DNA of 64,000 bases from Flavobacteriaceae bacterium (GCA_947463515.1 CANHRI010000007.1:1-64000); one strand, 5' to 3'; shown: positions 19,227 through 28,836, numbered from the stretch's first letter. Program-made: numbers and translations. The notes: generated by a model from the letters alone, not told the origin.

Positions 19227-19874
19227 ATGATGCGATGGATAAAAACACCGTTATGGGTGAAAAAAAGTACGCCAACTTTGGTTTGGGACATTCCGCAAAC
19301 CGAACGGGTGGTGTACCTTACGTTTGATGACGGACCAACGCCTGAAATCACCCTATGGGTACTGGAAACGTTGGCCGCATACGATTTTAAAGCTACTTTT
19401 TTTCTTATTGGAAATAATTTGGCGCAGTATCCCGACATTGCACAATCCTTGATCAAAGAAGGCCATGGTATCGGAAACCACACCTACCATCATCGCAACA
19501 GTTGGAAAACATCGCGTGTGGCGTATCTTGAGGACATTAAGGCGTGTACAACGAGTATGGAGACCCATTTGGGGCGCACTCCTTTGCTGTTTCGTCCGCC
19601 GTACGGCAAATTAAAACTTGGCCAACCGCAACAGTTGCGCTCCCACAATCTAATTCCTGTAATGTGGGATATTCTTACGTATGATTGGGATGTAAATACA
19701 ACCCCTGAAGATTGCCTAAAAAGTATTACCAAAAATGTACAACCGGGTAGCATTATCGTTTTTCATGATAGCAAAAAAGCCTTTGGCAACCTGAAAACAG
19801 TATTACCAAAGGCTCTAGCCTATCTTAAAGCACAAGGATATCGTGGTGAAATCCTTCCTAAATCTGATCTTTAA
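19227..19874 (+). CDS. Polysaccharide deacetylase (NodB/CE4 family)
   Basis: A 215-residue NodB-homology domain. Motif 1 is VYLTFDDGPTPEITLWVLETL (catalytic Asp-Asp), motif 2 HGIGNHTYHHRNSW (metal-binding His pair, spacing H-x3-H), motif 3 LFRPPYGKLKLGQ, and the later MWDILTYDWDV and IIVFHDSKKA motifs are present. Such enzymes remove acetyl groups from peptidoglycan or other N-acetyl glycans. No signal peptide is obvious; the N-terminus MMRWIKTPLWVKKSTP is basic. Its 3' end overlaps the convergent thioredoxin-like gene by 17 bases. Confidence 0.9.
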   Translation: MMRWIKTPLWVKKSTPTLVWDIPQTERVVYLTFDDGPTPEITLWVLETLAAYDFKATFFLIGNNLAQYPDIAQSLIKEGHGIGNHTYHHRNSWKTSRVAYLEDIKACTTSMETHLGRTPLLFRPPYGKLKLGQPQQLRSHNLIPVMWDILTYDWDVNTTPEDCLKSITKNVQPGSIIVFHDSKKAFGNLKTVLPKALAYLKAQGYRGEILPKSDL

Positions 19875-20154
19875 CCAATGCAATCAAGGAATTGGCATCC
19901 AATTCTCCGGACTGCCGCCATACCATTTGACCGTTTTTGTAAATCATTAACGTTGGAACCCCTTTAATACGTAGGGCTTCTGCCAGCTCTTGATTTTTAT
20001 CCACATCAATTTTAATCACTTTTGCCTTATCGCCTAAGGCCGCAGCAACATCGCGTATCACCGGATGCATTGAAACAGAAGATTCGTTCCATTCGGTGTA
20101 AAAGTCGATTAAAACAGGGACTTGTGCGTTGATAAGTTCTCCAAATTTCGACAT
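19858..20154 (-). CDS. Thioredoxin-fold protein lacking the redox cysteines
   Basis: A 98-residue thioredoxin-family protein. The fold is clear (VPVLIDFYTEWNESSVSMHPVIRDVAAALGDKAKVIKIDVDKNQELAEALRIKGVPTLMIYKNGQMVWRQSG, with the cis-Pro in GVPTL), but the usual WCGPC is WNESSVSM, with no cysteine anywhere in the protein. It therefore cannot do dithiol exchange; a binding or chaperone-like role is more likely. Overlaps the deacetylase gene tail to tail. Confidence 0.88.
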   Translation of the reverse strand: MSKFGELINAQVPVLIDFYTEWNESSVSMHPVIRDVAAALGDKAKVIKIDVDKNQELAEALRIKGVPTLMIYKNGQMVWRQSGELDANSLIALVKDQI

Positions 20155-20229
20155 ACAATCAATCGGTATTTAGCATTCTTCACCCAAAGTAAAGAAAAAT
20201 TAGGATACAAAGGTACTATTTTTAACAAA

Positions 20230-21465
20230 TTATGCGACAGGACGACCTTTTTTTAGTGTAAGCACTGTGATTTCAGGCATAATTCCTACGCGCCCTGGAT
20301 AGGCATGGAATCCAAAACCGCGATTTACGTACAAGTATCGCCCCGTATGTTCATACAATCCTGCCCATTGTTTGTACACATATTGCACAGGCGACCATTT
20401 GATAAAACCAGGGATTTCGATACCAAATTGCAAGCCGTGTGTATGTCCCGATAACGTGAGATGGTATACTTCAGGATGCGATTTAACTTCCACCTCCCAA
20501 TGGCTGGGATCATGACTCATTAAAATTTTAAACGCATTGGGATCCAATCCGGCGGAGGCTTTAGCTAAATCCCCTGCTTTTTTGAACTTTACCCCCCAAT
20601 TTTCAACCCCAACCAAAGCGAGGGCCGATGCCCCTTTTTGAATGTTCACGTGCTCATTGCGGAGGAGTCTAAAATCAATTTGACGGTGCAAATCGATGAT
20701 ATCTTTAAAATTTTGCTCCTTTTCAGCAGCGGTATTCCACTCAATATATTCGCCATAATCATGATTCCCCAATACCGAATATTTTCCATACGGATGGGAT
20801 TTAATCTTCGAGAACAAATCAACCCAAGGGTGCATCTCTGTAGCATGCGTGTTGACAATATCGCCTGTAAACAAAAGCATATCCGAGTCTTGCGCATTAA
20901 CAATGTCGATAGCATGAGCAATTTTCTCGGCATCGTCAAAACTTCCGCTATGGATATCCGAAATTTGCGTAAAGGTAAATCCGTCGAAATCGTCGGGCAA
21001 ATCGTCAAAATACAAGGTTTCTTTTCGAACTTTAAAATTGTATTTGCCTTTGGTCATGCCATACACCAAGGATAAAAAGGGAACAGCAGCCAATCCGATA
21101 GCCAATTGACTTACAAACTTACGGCGGGCAGGGATATAGGACTCTTCGGCATCGTATTGGACAAAAAAGTTTTTAGCTCCCAACACCAACCGGAACATAT
21201 CTTCAGCTAAAAGCACCAAAATCATAATCAACTTGGGGACTAATACCAACAACAATAACCCAATGGTCAACATGGTCATCGGGGTCTGTCCTACTTTTCG
21301 GTCAAACTTGGTGAATTGATAAAACACAAAAAACAAGGTCCCCAATGATACCGCCAGGTAGGTCCATTGCACCCATTTGGTTTTGGTTACCGTACGAACC
21401 GCTTGAAACGCATACAATTCAATAAGCGTCAACAGGATCAAAAGAATCAACAATCGAAAAGTCAT
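20230..21465 (-). CDS. Membrane-anchored metallophosphoesterase (YkuE-like)
   Basis: A 411-residue protein with four N-terminal membrane segments (to about residue 125) and a calcineurin-type phosphoesterase domain: FTQISDIHSGSF (D-x-H), MLLFTGDIVN (GD), YSVLGNHDYGEY (GNHD), ILMSHDPSHWE and LSGHTHGLQFG. All metal ligands of the family are present. The relative YkuE acts at the membrane; substrates of this subgroup are mostly unknown, though UDP-2,3-diacylglucosamine-type or phospholipid substrates have been proposed for relatives. Single gene, divergent from polA. Confidence 0.88.
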   Translation of the reverse strand: MTFRLLILLILLTLIELYAFQAVRTVTKTKWVQWTYLAVSLGTLFFVFYQFTKFDRKVGQTPMTMLTIGLLLLVLVPKLIMILVLLAEDMFRLVLGAKNFFVQYDAEESYIPARRKFVSQLAIGLAAVPFLSLVYGMTKGKYNFKVRKETLYFDDLPDDFDGFTFTQISDIHSGSFDDAEKIAHAIDIVNAQDSDMLLFTGDIVNTHATEMHPWVDLFSKIKSHPYGKYSVLGNHDYGEYIEWNTAAEKEQNFKDIIDLHRQIDFRLLRNEHVNIQKGASALALVGVENWGVKFKKAGDLAKASAGLDPNAFKILMSHDPSHWEVEVKSHPEVYHLTLSGHTHGLQFGIEIPGFIKWSPVQYVYKQWAGLYEHTGRYLYVNRGFGFHAYPGRVGIMPEITVLTLKKGRPVA

Positions 21466-21625
21466 ATGTGATTATAAAGCGCAAAGGTATTGTAGGTCAG
21501 CACAAGTCCGCTTTAAATTTAAGGAAATTTTAACCGCTGTTACCTAGACATTTTTCCTGCATCTTCATTGGAAAAGATTAAAAGGGAAATTTCAACCTTC
21601 CACCGCAGATTTCAACTTGAATCCT

Positions 21626-21633
21626 TACATTTG
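21626..21633 (+). promoter_or_regulatory. -7 promoter element for polA
   Basis: TACATTTG, a full match to TAnnTTTG, 45 bases before the polA ATG. The -33 element is weak. Confidence 0.4.
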
Positions 21634-21677
21634 AAAACCCACTCTAATGGAACAAGAATGGGTCTAAATGTGTTATT

Positions 21678-24524
21678 ATGGAACAAAAACGTTTATTCCT
21701 CCTCGATGCCTATGCCCTTATTTTTCGTGGGTATTATGCCTTTATCAAAAATCCACGCATCAACTCCAAAGGCATGGATACTTCAGCCATTATGGGATTT
21801 ATGAATTCCTTGATGGATGTGATAAAACGCGAAAAACCCGACCATTTGGCCGTAGCTTTTGATAAAGGAGGCAGCGATTACCGTTTGGAAATGTTTACCG
21901 AATACAAGGCCAACCGTGACGAAACCCCAGAGGCCATTAAAATTGCAGTCCCTTTCATCCAGGCGCTGCTCCATGCTATGCACATTCCGATTATTGAAAA
22001 AGCAGGCTTTGAAGCCGACGACTTGATCGGTACGTTAGCGAAAAAAGCCGAGAAAAAAGGCTACAAAGTATATATGGTGACCCCCGATAAGGACTTTGGC
22101 CAATTGGTTTCGGAAAATATTTTCATGTACCGACCCGCCCGAATGGGGAACGATATTGAAATCTGGGGGGTGGAAGAGGTAAAACAAAAATTTGAAATCA
22201 ACAATCCGCTACAAGTAATTGACTTCTTGGGCATGATGGGCGATGCGGTCGATAATATTCCCGGACTTCCTGGAGTGGGTGAAAAAACGGCAAAAAAATT
22301 ACTGGCCGAGTTTGGCTCCATGGAAAATCTCCTGGCCAATACCGATCAATTAAAAGGTGCCTTGAAAGACAAAATCGAAGCCCACAAAGAGCAAGGACTT
22401 CTTTCCAAAAAATTGGCAACGATCTTATTGGATTGTCCTGTCGAATTTGACGAAAAAGCCTTTGAATTAAGTCGTCCCGATGTTGAAAAAACCGATGCCT
22501 TATTTCAAGAATTGGAGTTTCGCCAAATGAAAGCCCAATTTGACAAGCTTTTTGGACAAGGAAATGATTACGATGCGATTGACACAAATAATGGCGCAGC
22601 GGAAACGGTTGTAGCCAAAAAACCTACCCCAAAGAAAACCCCCGAAAATCAAATGGATTTGTTTGGGTTTGTAGACGATGAAGAAGCGACTCTTACGTCT
22701 ACAACCTATGCCACTTTAGAAACAACGTCGCACTTGTATCAAATCGTGCAAGGAGACTTTCCAATGCAGTTGTTGTTGCAAAATTTACTGAAACAAACCG
22801 CTGTATGTTTTGACACAGAGACCACCGGTATTGATGCTAAAAATGCTGAATTGGTGGGGATTTCTTTCGCCTGGGAAAAAGGGAAAGCCTACTACGTTCC
22901 GGTGCCTGAAAATCCTGAAGAAGCACAAAAAATCGCAGCCCAATTGCGTCCCTTTTTTGAAAATGAAACCATTGAAAAAATTGGACAGAACTTAAAATAC
23001 GATTTAAAAGTATTGGCCAATTACGGAATTACCGTGCGCGGGCCGCTTTTTGACACCATGATTGCGCATTACCTCATCAATCCCGACATGCGACACAATA
23101 TGGACGTGTTGAGCGAAACCTATTTACAGTATGCACCACAGTCCATTGAAACCTTGATCGGAAAAAAAGGAAAAAACCAACGTTCCATGCGGGACGTTCC
23201 TCTTGAAGCCATCAAAGAATACGCGGGGGAAGATGCCGATGTAACCTTGCAACTCAAAGCGCATTTTCAACCCATACTCGAACGTGTGGGAACGAAAAAG
23301 CTCTTTGACGAAATCGAGATTCCCCTGGTACAAGTCTTAGCCGATATGGAACGTGAAGGCATTCGCTTGGATGTGACTTACCTCCAATCGATGTCGGCCG
23401 ATATGGCGCTTGAAATTCAAGCCTTGGAACAAAAAATTTATACCTCCGCCGGAACATCGTTCAACTTGGCGTCACCAAAACAATTGGGCGATATTTTGTT
23501 TGATAAAATGAAAATTGGAGGGCAGAAACAAAAGAAAACCAAAACCGGGCAATACGCTACCGGTGAGGAAGTTCTCAGTTATTTAGCCCATGAACATGAG
23601 ATTGTACGCGATATCCTCGAGTGGCGTCAGCTGGTGAAATTACAAAGTACATATGTAGAGGCTTTACCGCATCAAGTGGATGCCAAAACCAAACGCGTCC
23701 ATACCGACTATATGCAAACCGTGGCGAGTACCGGCCGATTGAGTTCGAACAATCCCAACCTGCAAAACATTCCGATTCGTACCGAACGGGGCCGTCAAAT
23801 TCGAAAAGCCTTTGTGGCAAAAAATGAAGACTATGTTTTACTGTCTGCCGACTACTCCCAAATCGAATTACGTATTATTGCGGCATTGAGCGGCGAAGAG
23901 AACATGATCAAAGCCTTTCAAAACAAAGAAGACATTCACCGCAGTACCGCCGCCAAAGTATTTCAAGTAGCTCTCGAAGATGTCACCAAAGAGCAACGCA
24001 GCAATGCCAAAACGGTCAATTTCGGAATCATCTATGGGGTATCGGCCTTTGGGCTATCCAATCAAACGAGTCTCTCGCGAAGTGAAAGCGCTGCCTTGAT
24101 TGAGGCCTATTACCAAACCTACCCCAAATTGAAATCATATATGCAAAACCAAGTTGATTTTGCGCGGGAAAACGGCTATGTAGAAACGATTTCAGGGCGC
24201 CGTCGCTATTTAAAGGACATCAATTCGGCCAATGCGGTGGTGCGAGGAGGGGCCGAACGCAACGCAGTTAATGCCCCAATACAAGGATCGGCGGCCGACA
24301 TTATCAAAATCGCCATGATCAATATTCACCGAAAACTAACCACCGAAAATTGGCAATCCAAAATGTTGTTGCAGGTGCATGACGAATTAGTATTTGATGT
24401 GCATCGATCCGAACTTGAAGCGATTCAAAAAATGATCAAACACGAAATGGAACATGCCTTTCCGATGGCCGTCCCGCTTGAAATTGAAATGGGCTTTGGC
24501 GAGAATTGGCTGGAAGCGCATTAG
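21678..24524 (+). CDS. polA: DNA polymerase I
   Basis: A 948-residue PolA with all three domains. 5'-3' exonuclease (residues 1-290): LFLLDAYALIFRGYYAF, AFDKGGSDYRLEMFTEYKANR, GFEADDLIGTLA, DFLGMMGDAVDNIPGLPGVGEKTA. 3'-5' exonuclease (about 365-545): CFDTETTGIDA keeps the DxE pair, and IGQNLKYDLKVL and YAGEDADVT follow, so proofreading looks intact. Polymerase (about 560-948): STGRLSSNNPNLQNIP, LLSADYSQIELRIIAAL, RSNAKTVNFGIIYG, LLQVHDELVFDV. Role: repair and Okazaki-fragment processing. Monocistronic. Confidence 0.98.
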   Translation: MEQKRLFLLDAYALIFRGYYAFIKNPRINSKGMDTSAIMGFMNSLMDVIKREKPDHLAVAFDKGGSDYRLEMFTEYKANRDETPEAIKIAVPFIQALLHAMHIPIIEKAGFEADDLIGTLAKKAEKKGYKVYMVTPDKDFGQLVSENIFMYRPARMGNDIEIWGVEEVKQKFEINNPLQVIDFLGMMGDAVDNIPGLPGVGEKTAKKLLAEFGSMENLLANTDQLKGALKDKIEAHKEQGLLSKKLATILLDCPVEFDEKAFELSRPDVEKTDALFQELEFRQMKAQFDKLFGQGNDYDAIDTNNGAAETVVAKKPTPKKTPENQMDLFGFVDDEEATLTSTTYATLETTSHLYQIVQGDFPMQLLLQNLLKQTAVCFDTETTGIDAKNAELVGISFAWEKGKAYYVPVPENPEEAQKIAAQLRPFFENETIEKIGQNLKYDLKVLANYGITVRGPLFDTMIAHYLINPDMRHNMDVLSETYLQYAPQSIETLIGKKGKNQRSMRDVPLEAIKEYAGEDADVTLQLKAHFQPILERVGTKKLFDEIEIPLVQVLADMEREGIRLDVTYLQSMSADMALEIQALEQKIYTSAGTSFNLASPKQLGDILFDKMKIGGQKQKKTKTGQYATGEEVLSYLAHEHEIVRDILEWRQLVKLQSTYVEALPHQVDAKTKRVHTDYMQTVASTGRLSSNNPNLQNIPIRTERGRQIRKAFVAKNEDYVLLSADYSQIELRIIAALSGEENMIKAFQNKEDIHRSTAAKVFQVALEDVTKEQRSNAKTVNFGIIYGVSAFGLSNQTSLSRSESAALIEAYYQTYPKLKSYMQNQVDFARENGYVETISGRRRYLKDINSANAVVRGGAERNAVNAPIQGSAADIIKIAMINIHRKLTTENWQSKMLLQVHDELVFDVHRSELEAIQKMIKHEMEHAFPMAVPLEIEMGFGENWLEAH

Positions 24525-24538
24525 CACAGTTTAGTAAG

Positions 24539-24563
24539 CAGTGTTCAGTGTTCAGTGTTCAGT
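24539..24563. repeat. Short tandem repeat, unit CAGTGTT
   Basis: Three and a half perfect copies of the 7-base unit CAGTGTT directly after polA. The rest of the 24525-24646 gap holds a C/G-rich palindrome CCCCCTTTGGGGG near 24600. Confidence 0.85.
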
Positions 24564-24646
24564 TTCAAAAATCTTCAATAAACAACCGTTAATTCCCATT
24601 CCCCCTTTGGGGGTGAGGGGGCCGACAACCAAATACGACACAAAAA

Positions 24647-26314
24647 TTATTCCTTAATTACTTTCGTGTTTTGCACCGATCCGTCGCGCATTTGTAAAGT
24701 GACCAAATACAAGCCCGAGGCTAAGTCGGCTAGGTTCACCGAGGCTTCTGGAGATTCGAGGGTACGAATGACTTTTCCTGTTGTATCTGCAAAAGTAACC
24801 GATTGAATTTCGGCGGCTTGAGTCATATGTAACACCGAACTAAAGGGTACAGGGTATACGGTAACTTTAGGTTGTTCGTTTTCTGTATTCGAAAGGGTTT
24901 GCGTTAGGGTAACCGTAATCTTCCAAGAATTGTTGTCCACCTTGTTATAGTTGGCATCACAACCCGAGCCCCCAAACGTTCGCCAAGCCCGAAGTTCAAA
25001 GTTGACAGCTCCAGTTAAATTGTTGGCCAAATTTAAGCCCGAACGACTATACGAATAGGTTCCTGTAGTACCTCCCACTCCAGAAGAAATCGCTGCCTCT
25101 GTCGTAGCATTGGTCGTACACACCAATAACGAGCGCTGCTCGCTCATCCAACCGTTGCTGGCAGTCGTCATGGTATACGACACATCGGTTGCCGCAATGT
25201 AATACCCGGTAGGGACATTAATCGTAAGCGACCCCGGACAGGCATTGGTGCTGGTTACAGTGGCCGTGGTGGAAAACTCTGTATTGATATCGCCATTGGT
25301 GTAGGTAACCGAAAGCTGCCCTGTAGTAAACGATGTAAACTGCCAAAACCCTTGCTCAGTACCACAATTGGAACGTACCCAAAAATAGTAGGTGGCCCCA
25401 ATAGGCAATCCGGTTAAGGTTACTGAAGTTACACCTGCTGCAACACTTCCGGACGGGATAGTCGTATCGTTTGGTGGTGTTGCGGAAGTACTATAGTAAT
25501 ACTCATAACCCGAAGACGGGGCATTGGCAGGTGCCGTCCAACTCAAGGTGCCTCCATCGTTGGCGGAAACATAGGTAATGTTGGTTGGTCCATCACAAGG
25601 CGTAAACGCATTGGCCGAAAAAGCCATGATATTAGGAATCCCTCCGGTGCCCGTTTTGGTTACGGTGACACTCTGAATCAATTTGGACTGATTGCCTGTC
25701 GCAAGGGTCATCGGAATTTGATACAACCGCGGATTCGTCCCACTGCCCGTTTCCAAAACATCATTGGTCCGGTTAATGCGACCTAAGCCAGTAATGGCAA
25801 AATTGGTCCCGCCATACCAATCAGCCAAAGCCAAATTGGTGAAGGTTTGCGAGGTATTATCGGTAAAATTAACCGTGACACTTACGGTAGACGCCCCACT
25901 TCCTGAAGTTGCTAACATATACAAATTGAGGGCCGCCAAGGGAGTTGTAAAAACCAACGTTCCAGCATCGTTGGCATTTTGAAGTCGTAAACTATTGGGA
26001 CTGCTGTACGAGGCCAACTGATAGGTCAGCCCCGCGGGAGCCGCCACAAGACTCGTAATAAGTCCGTTGGCAGGTAAGCCATACGTCAATGCCGCGCTGG
26101 TGGAAGTCAATTGAAAATCACGAGAGACAAAATTATAATTTACGCCATCGACATCGGCTGTAGTAGAAGATGCTGAAGGTCCCACGCCGTTGGCTACCAC
26201 ATCGGCATTAAACCCACTTTGTATCGGCATGGGTTGGAGATTCTGACTAAATACGAGGCTTTCACTTGAGCCTAACACCAAGGCTAGCCCCCAAAAAAGT
26301 AGTGTTTTTTTCAT
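24647..26314 (-). CDS. Secreted protein with fibronectin type III domain and T9SS type A sorting signal
   Basis: 555 residues. N-terminal signal peptide (MKKTLLFWGLALVLGSSESLVFSQ), a beta-rich domain to about 235, a fibronectin type III domain (about 240-330: CDGPTNITYVSANDGGTLSWTAPAN ... GATYYFWVRSNCGTEQGFWQFTSF), another beta domain, and a C-terminal type A sorting domain (VTVYPVPFSSVLHMTQ ... TGKVIRTLES ... LASGLYLVTLQMRDGSVQNTKVIKE). The sorting domain directs export by the type IX system and is usually cleaved. No catalytic motif recognised; a surface adhesin or structural protein is a guess. Confidence 0.88.
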   Translation of the reverse strand: MKKTLLFWGLALVLGSSESLVFSQNLQPMPIQSGFNADVVANGVGPSASSTTADVDGVNYNFVSRDFQLTSTSAALTYGLPANGLITSLVAAPAGLTYQLASYSSPNSLRLQNANDAGTLVFTTPLAALNLYMLATSGSGASTVSVTVNFTDNTSQTFTNLALADWYGGTNFAITGLGRINRTNDVLETGSGTNPRLYQIPMTLATGNQSKLIQSVTVTKTGTGGIPNIMAFSANAFTPCDGPTNITYVSANDGGTLSWTAPANAPSSGYEYYYSTSATPPNDTTIPSGSVAAGVTSVTLTGLPIGATYYFWVRSNCGTEQGFWQFTSFTTGQLSVTYTNGDINTEFSTTATVTSTNACPGSLTINVPTGYYIAATDVSYTMTTASNGWMSEQRSLLVCTTNATTEAAISSGVGGTTGTYSYSRSGLNLANNLTGAVNFELRAWRTFGGSGCDANYNKVDNNSWKITVTLTQTLSNTENEQPKVTVYPVPFSSVLHMTQAAEIQSVTFADTTGKVIRTLESPEASVNLADLASGLYLVTLQMRDGSVQNTKVIKE

Positions 26315-26470
26315 AAAAGGTAAAGGTTAGGTTTCTAGAAGCCTAATTTACAATTTATTACAAAACAGTAGTGAAAATTTGAAAAAACTTATGGGTACGA
26401 CTTGGTATTTTATTAAAGAACTGTTAGAAAACATGAGATGATTTATATTTTTAAAGGAAATTTTAGACCT

Positions 26471-26740
26471 TCAATCGCTTTTCTTTCCCAAAAAAGAATA
26501 AACTAAAAATCCCATAAATCCTCCTGTAGTTAATGTGAATAGCACGTTGAATAAATTAATTTCTGGATGACCGCCAGAGGCTGAAGAAGAACTATAAAAT
26601 AAACCAAGTAAAATACTCATTTCATGATTATGATAATAACAAGGATCTGGCATTACCATTTCGTCAATAATAGTGACGTTTAGTACTAGCGCACAAATAG
26701 CGAATACAACGATGAGTAACCCCTTCATGTGACCGTTCAT
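26471..26740 (-). CDS. Small membrane protein, function unknown
   Basis: 89 residues with two predicted membrane segments (MKGLLIVVFAICALVLNVTIIDEMV and FNVLFTLTTGGFMGFLVYSFLG). A second ATG at 26728 would start exactly at the first helix (MKGLLIVV) and may be the true start. Not recognised as a known family. It follows another small membrane gene by 6 bases and is probably cotranscribed with it. Confidence 0.55.
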   Translation of the reverse strand: MNGHMKGLLIVVFAICALVLNVTIIDEMVMPDPCYYHNHEMSILLGLFYSSSSASGGHPEINLFNVLFTLTTGGFMGFLVYSFLGKKSD

Positions 26741-26746
26741 AATAGG

Positions 26747-27031
26747 CTATTTTTTTTTAAACACCCATTTAAACAGGTTGATCACACCCCAGAGCGCAAC
26801 ATGAAGCATCACAAAAAGAAATCCATAAAAGAGAACCGCCAAAGAATTTCCGGATTTAAAATTTTCGGCATCAGCAAAAACAATAATCATTAGGGTAAAA
26901 TAGGAGAAAAATAGGAAAAGGTTAATTTTGAAGACTCTTTTTCTGGAGTGCAAATATTGAAACAAAAAATAACCAAAAACGGAAAGATATAGCAGATAAA
27001 GTATAACAAACTCAGAATCTAACGGGAGCAT
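26747..27031 (-). CDS. Small membrane protein, function unknown
   Basis: 94 residues, three hydrophobic segments (FVILYLLYLSVFGYFLFQYL; INLFLFFSYFTLMIIVFAD; LAVLFYGFLFVMLHVALWGVINL) ending in a basic tail KWVFKKK. No family recognised. Six bases upstream of the next small membrane gene, so the two probably form a pair. Confidence 0.55.
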   Translation of the reverse strand: MLPLDSEFVILYLLYLSVFGYFLFQYLHSRKRVFKINLFLFFSYFTLMIIVFADAENFKSGNSLAVLFYGFLFVMLHVALWGVINLFKWVFKKK

Positions 27032-27086
27032 ATTTTCTTTTTATTTAGATATCTTTTTTTGGCACGAAGTCATTTCCGCTACCTCC

Positions 27087-27605
27087 TCACCCCTTCAACA
27101 AGGCAATAATCGCCTCATCTCTGGATTGCACGGCGTACTCAAAAGCCGTCATGCCCTTACCGTCTTTGGCCTCGCGGAGCGCACCATGCGCCAAGAGTTG
27201 TCGAATAATCGCGATATTTTTGAACTGAACTGCAAAATGCAAGGCCGTATTTCCTTGTACATCGGTCAAATTGGGATCGGCTTTATTGTCCAAAAGCAAG
27301 CCGACAACCGTGGCATTACCCCGCACCACCGCCGCCATTAAAGCGGTTCCCTGATCGGAAGTATAATTTACAGCAACCCCCGCTTCCAACAATACCTTTA
27401 CAACAGAAGTATTGCCTTTATAGCAGGCAAGGATCAAAGGAGTGAATCCCGCGGGACTAACGCAATCAAACGCACGGGGCTGGGTAGCCAATACGGAACG
27501 CACCGCCTCTTCCGAACCCTTGCGGGCCAAATCAAATACATCGGGTGTGGGTTGCGCTCCTAAAAGGAGTGGAAACCAAAGTCCACAAAACACCCACCGC
27601 CACAT
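27087..27605 (-). CDS. Exported ankyrin-repeat protein
   Basis: 172 residues: signal peptide MWRWVFCGLWFPLLLGAQ, then about four ankyrin repeats (AGFTPLILACYKGNTSVVKVLLEAGVAVNYTSDQGTALMAAVVRGNATVVGLLLDNKADPNLTDVQGNTALHFAVQFKNIAIIRQLLAHGA). Its ATG overlaps the stop of the LacI gene by one base (TAATG), so it is translationally coupled to the regulator. Periplasmic or lipoprotein-associated protein-binding module; exact partner unknown. Confidence 0.85.
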   Translation of the reverse strand: MWRWVFCGLWFPLLLGAQPTPDVFDLARKGSEEAVRSVLATQPRAFDCVSPAGFTPLILACYKGNTSVVKVLLEAGVAVNYTSDQGTALMAAVVRGNATVVGLLLDNKADPNLTDVQGNTALHFAVQFKNIAIIRQLLAHGALREAKDGKGMTAFEYAVQSRDEAIIALLKG

Positions 27606-28630
27606 TAGGCCAACCGTTTAACAGATTCACGTTGGCGCAATTCGGTAGCAATAACCGTGGTTCGGGGTTTGTATGGCTCCCCTTTATGTTCTAAGCGCTC
27701 AATCAACATACGCGTCGCCACTTCCCCAATCTCGGGACCGTGCTGACTCACTGTAGACAAACTCGGTGTTAAACGACGCGACCAAACGCCATCGGCAAAA
27801 CCGATAACCGCTAACGCATCGGGAATGCGGAGTCCTTTTTTTACCGCCATTTTCATAGCCGAGACCGAAGCATGTTCGTCTACCGCAAAAACAGCATCTA
27901 CTTTATGTTTGTCAAAAAAACCAGCGGCCTTTTGATCAAAATCTTCTTCCGAGTTGGATAAAATGACATGCTGAGCATCGATCGTCAGTCCGGCATCAGC
28001 CATGGCTTTTCGAAATCCTTCGGCGCGCAACTTGGCGACACTCAAATTGTCAATGGCCGAAAATAAAGCTATCGTTTTATTTCCCGTTTTAATCAAATGT
28101 TGGGTCGCATTCACCGCCGAATCAAAATCATCGACAATTACTTTATCACAATGCACTTCATCGGCAATACGGTCAAACATTACAATGGGAGTCCCCTCAT
28201 TGAGGATTTGCTTAAAATGATCAAACTGCTGCAGTTTCTGTGCTTCTTCACAAATCGATAAAATAAATCCGTCAATGGCGCCATTACTCAGCATTTCCAA
28301 TGCAGCAATCTCTTTTTCAAGCGACTCGTTCGAAATATACGTCATCACCTTGTACCCTTTTTCATCGGCTACTTTCTCGATACCCGTAAACACTTTGGCA
28401 AAAAAGGAATTTAATATATTAGGAATAATCACGCCGATGGTTTTGGTCGAACGGTTTTTTAAATTCAATCCAATTGCATTCGGCTTGTAGTTTTTCAACT
28501 TCGCATATTCCTGCACCCGTTGCTTGGTGGGTTCGCTGATTTCGGGACTGTCATTCAAGGCTTTGGACACGGTAGATACCGACACGCCCAATTCTTTGGC
28601 AATTTGTTTTAACGTAGCTTTTGATTTCAT
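27605..28630 (-). CDS. LacI family transcriptional regulator
   Basis: 341 residues from ATG 28630; the track start at 28738 adds 36 residues before the helix-turn-helix and is unlikely. HTH: TLKQIAKELGVSVSTVSKALNDSPEISEPTKQRVQEYAKLKNYKPNAIGLNLKNRSTKTIGVIIPNI, then a periplasmic-binding-protein-like sugar-sensing domain. Family members repress sugar-utilisation genes and release DNA on ligand binding. No sugar genes lie here; the only coupled gene is the ankyrin protein downstream, so the target is not evident. Confidence 0.93.
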   Translation of the reverse strand: MKSKATLKQIAKELGVSVSTVSKALNDSPEISEPTKQRVQEYAKLKNYKPNAIGLNLKNRSTKTIGVIIPNILNSFFAKVFTGIEKVADEKGYKVMTYISNESLEKEIAALEMLSNGAIDGFILSICEEAQKLQQFDHFKQILNEGTPIVMFDRIADEVHCDKVIVDDFDSAVNATQHLIKTGNKTIALFSAIDNLSVAKLRAEGFRKAMADAGLTIDAQHVILSNSEEDFDQKAAGFFDKHKVDAVFAVDEHASVSAMKMAVKKGLRIPDALAVIGFADGVWSRRLTPSLSTVSQHGPEIGEVATRMLIERLEHKGEPYKPRTTVIATELRQRESVKRLA

Positions 28631-28801
28631 AGCAATGGACTTTGACGAGCGTAAATTTAACAAATTTAAAAAGACAAAAAATGAATTGCTGCTTTTTCCA
28701 GCGAAATAAATTGTATCCCGCTTATCGCAAACGCCCATCCCACTAGGATAGCCCGCTCATCCCCAAAATTTTAGGAATCAATAAAATAAATAAAAAGGAG
28801 G

Positions 28802-28832
28802 TTTGGATATAAAAGAATAAATTGTACTTTTG
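28802..28832 (+). promoter_or_regulatory. Promoter of rplM-rpsI
   Basis: TTTG (28802-28805) and TACTTTTG (28825-28832) are 19 bases apart, an excellent match to the Bacteroidota consensus, followed by C. Transcription would begin around 28838, about 54 bases before rplM. Confidence 0.7.
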
Positions 28833-28836
28833 CACT

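Noticed and set aside
27605-28738. Start of the LacI gene at 28738
   Set aside because: The extra 36 residues precede the helix-turn-helix, which in this family begins within the first few residues; ATG 28630 fits.
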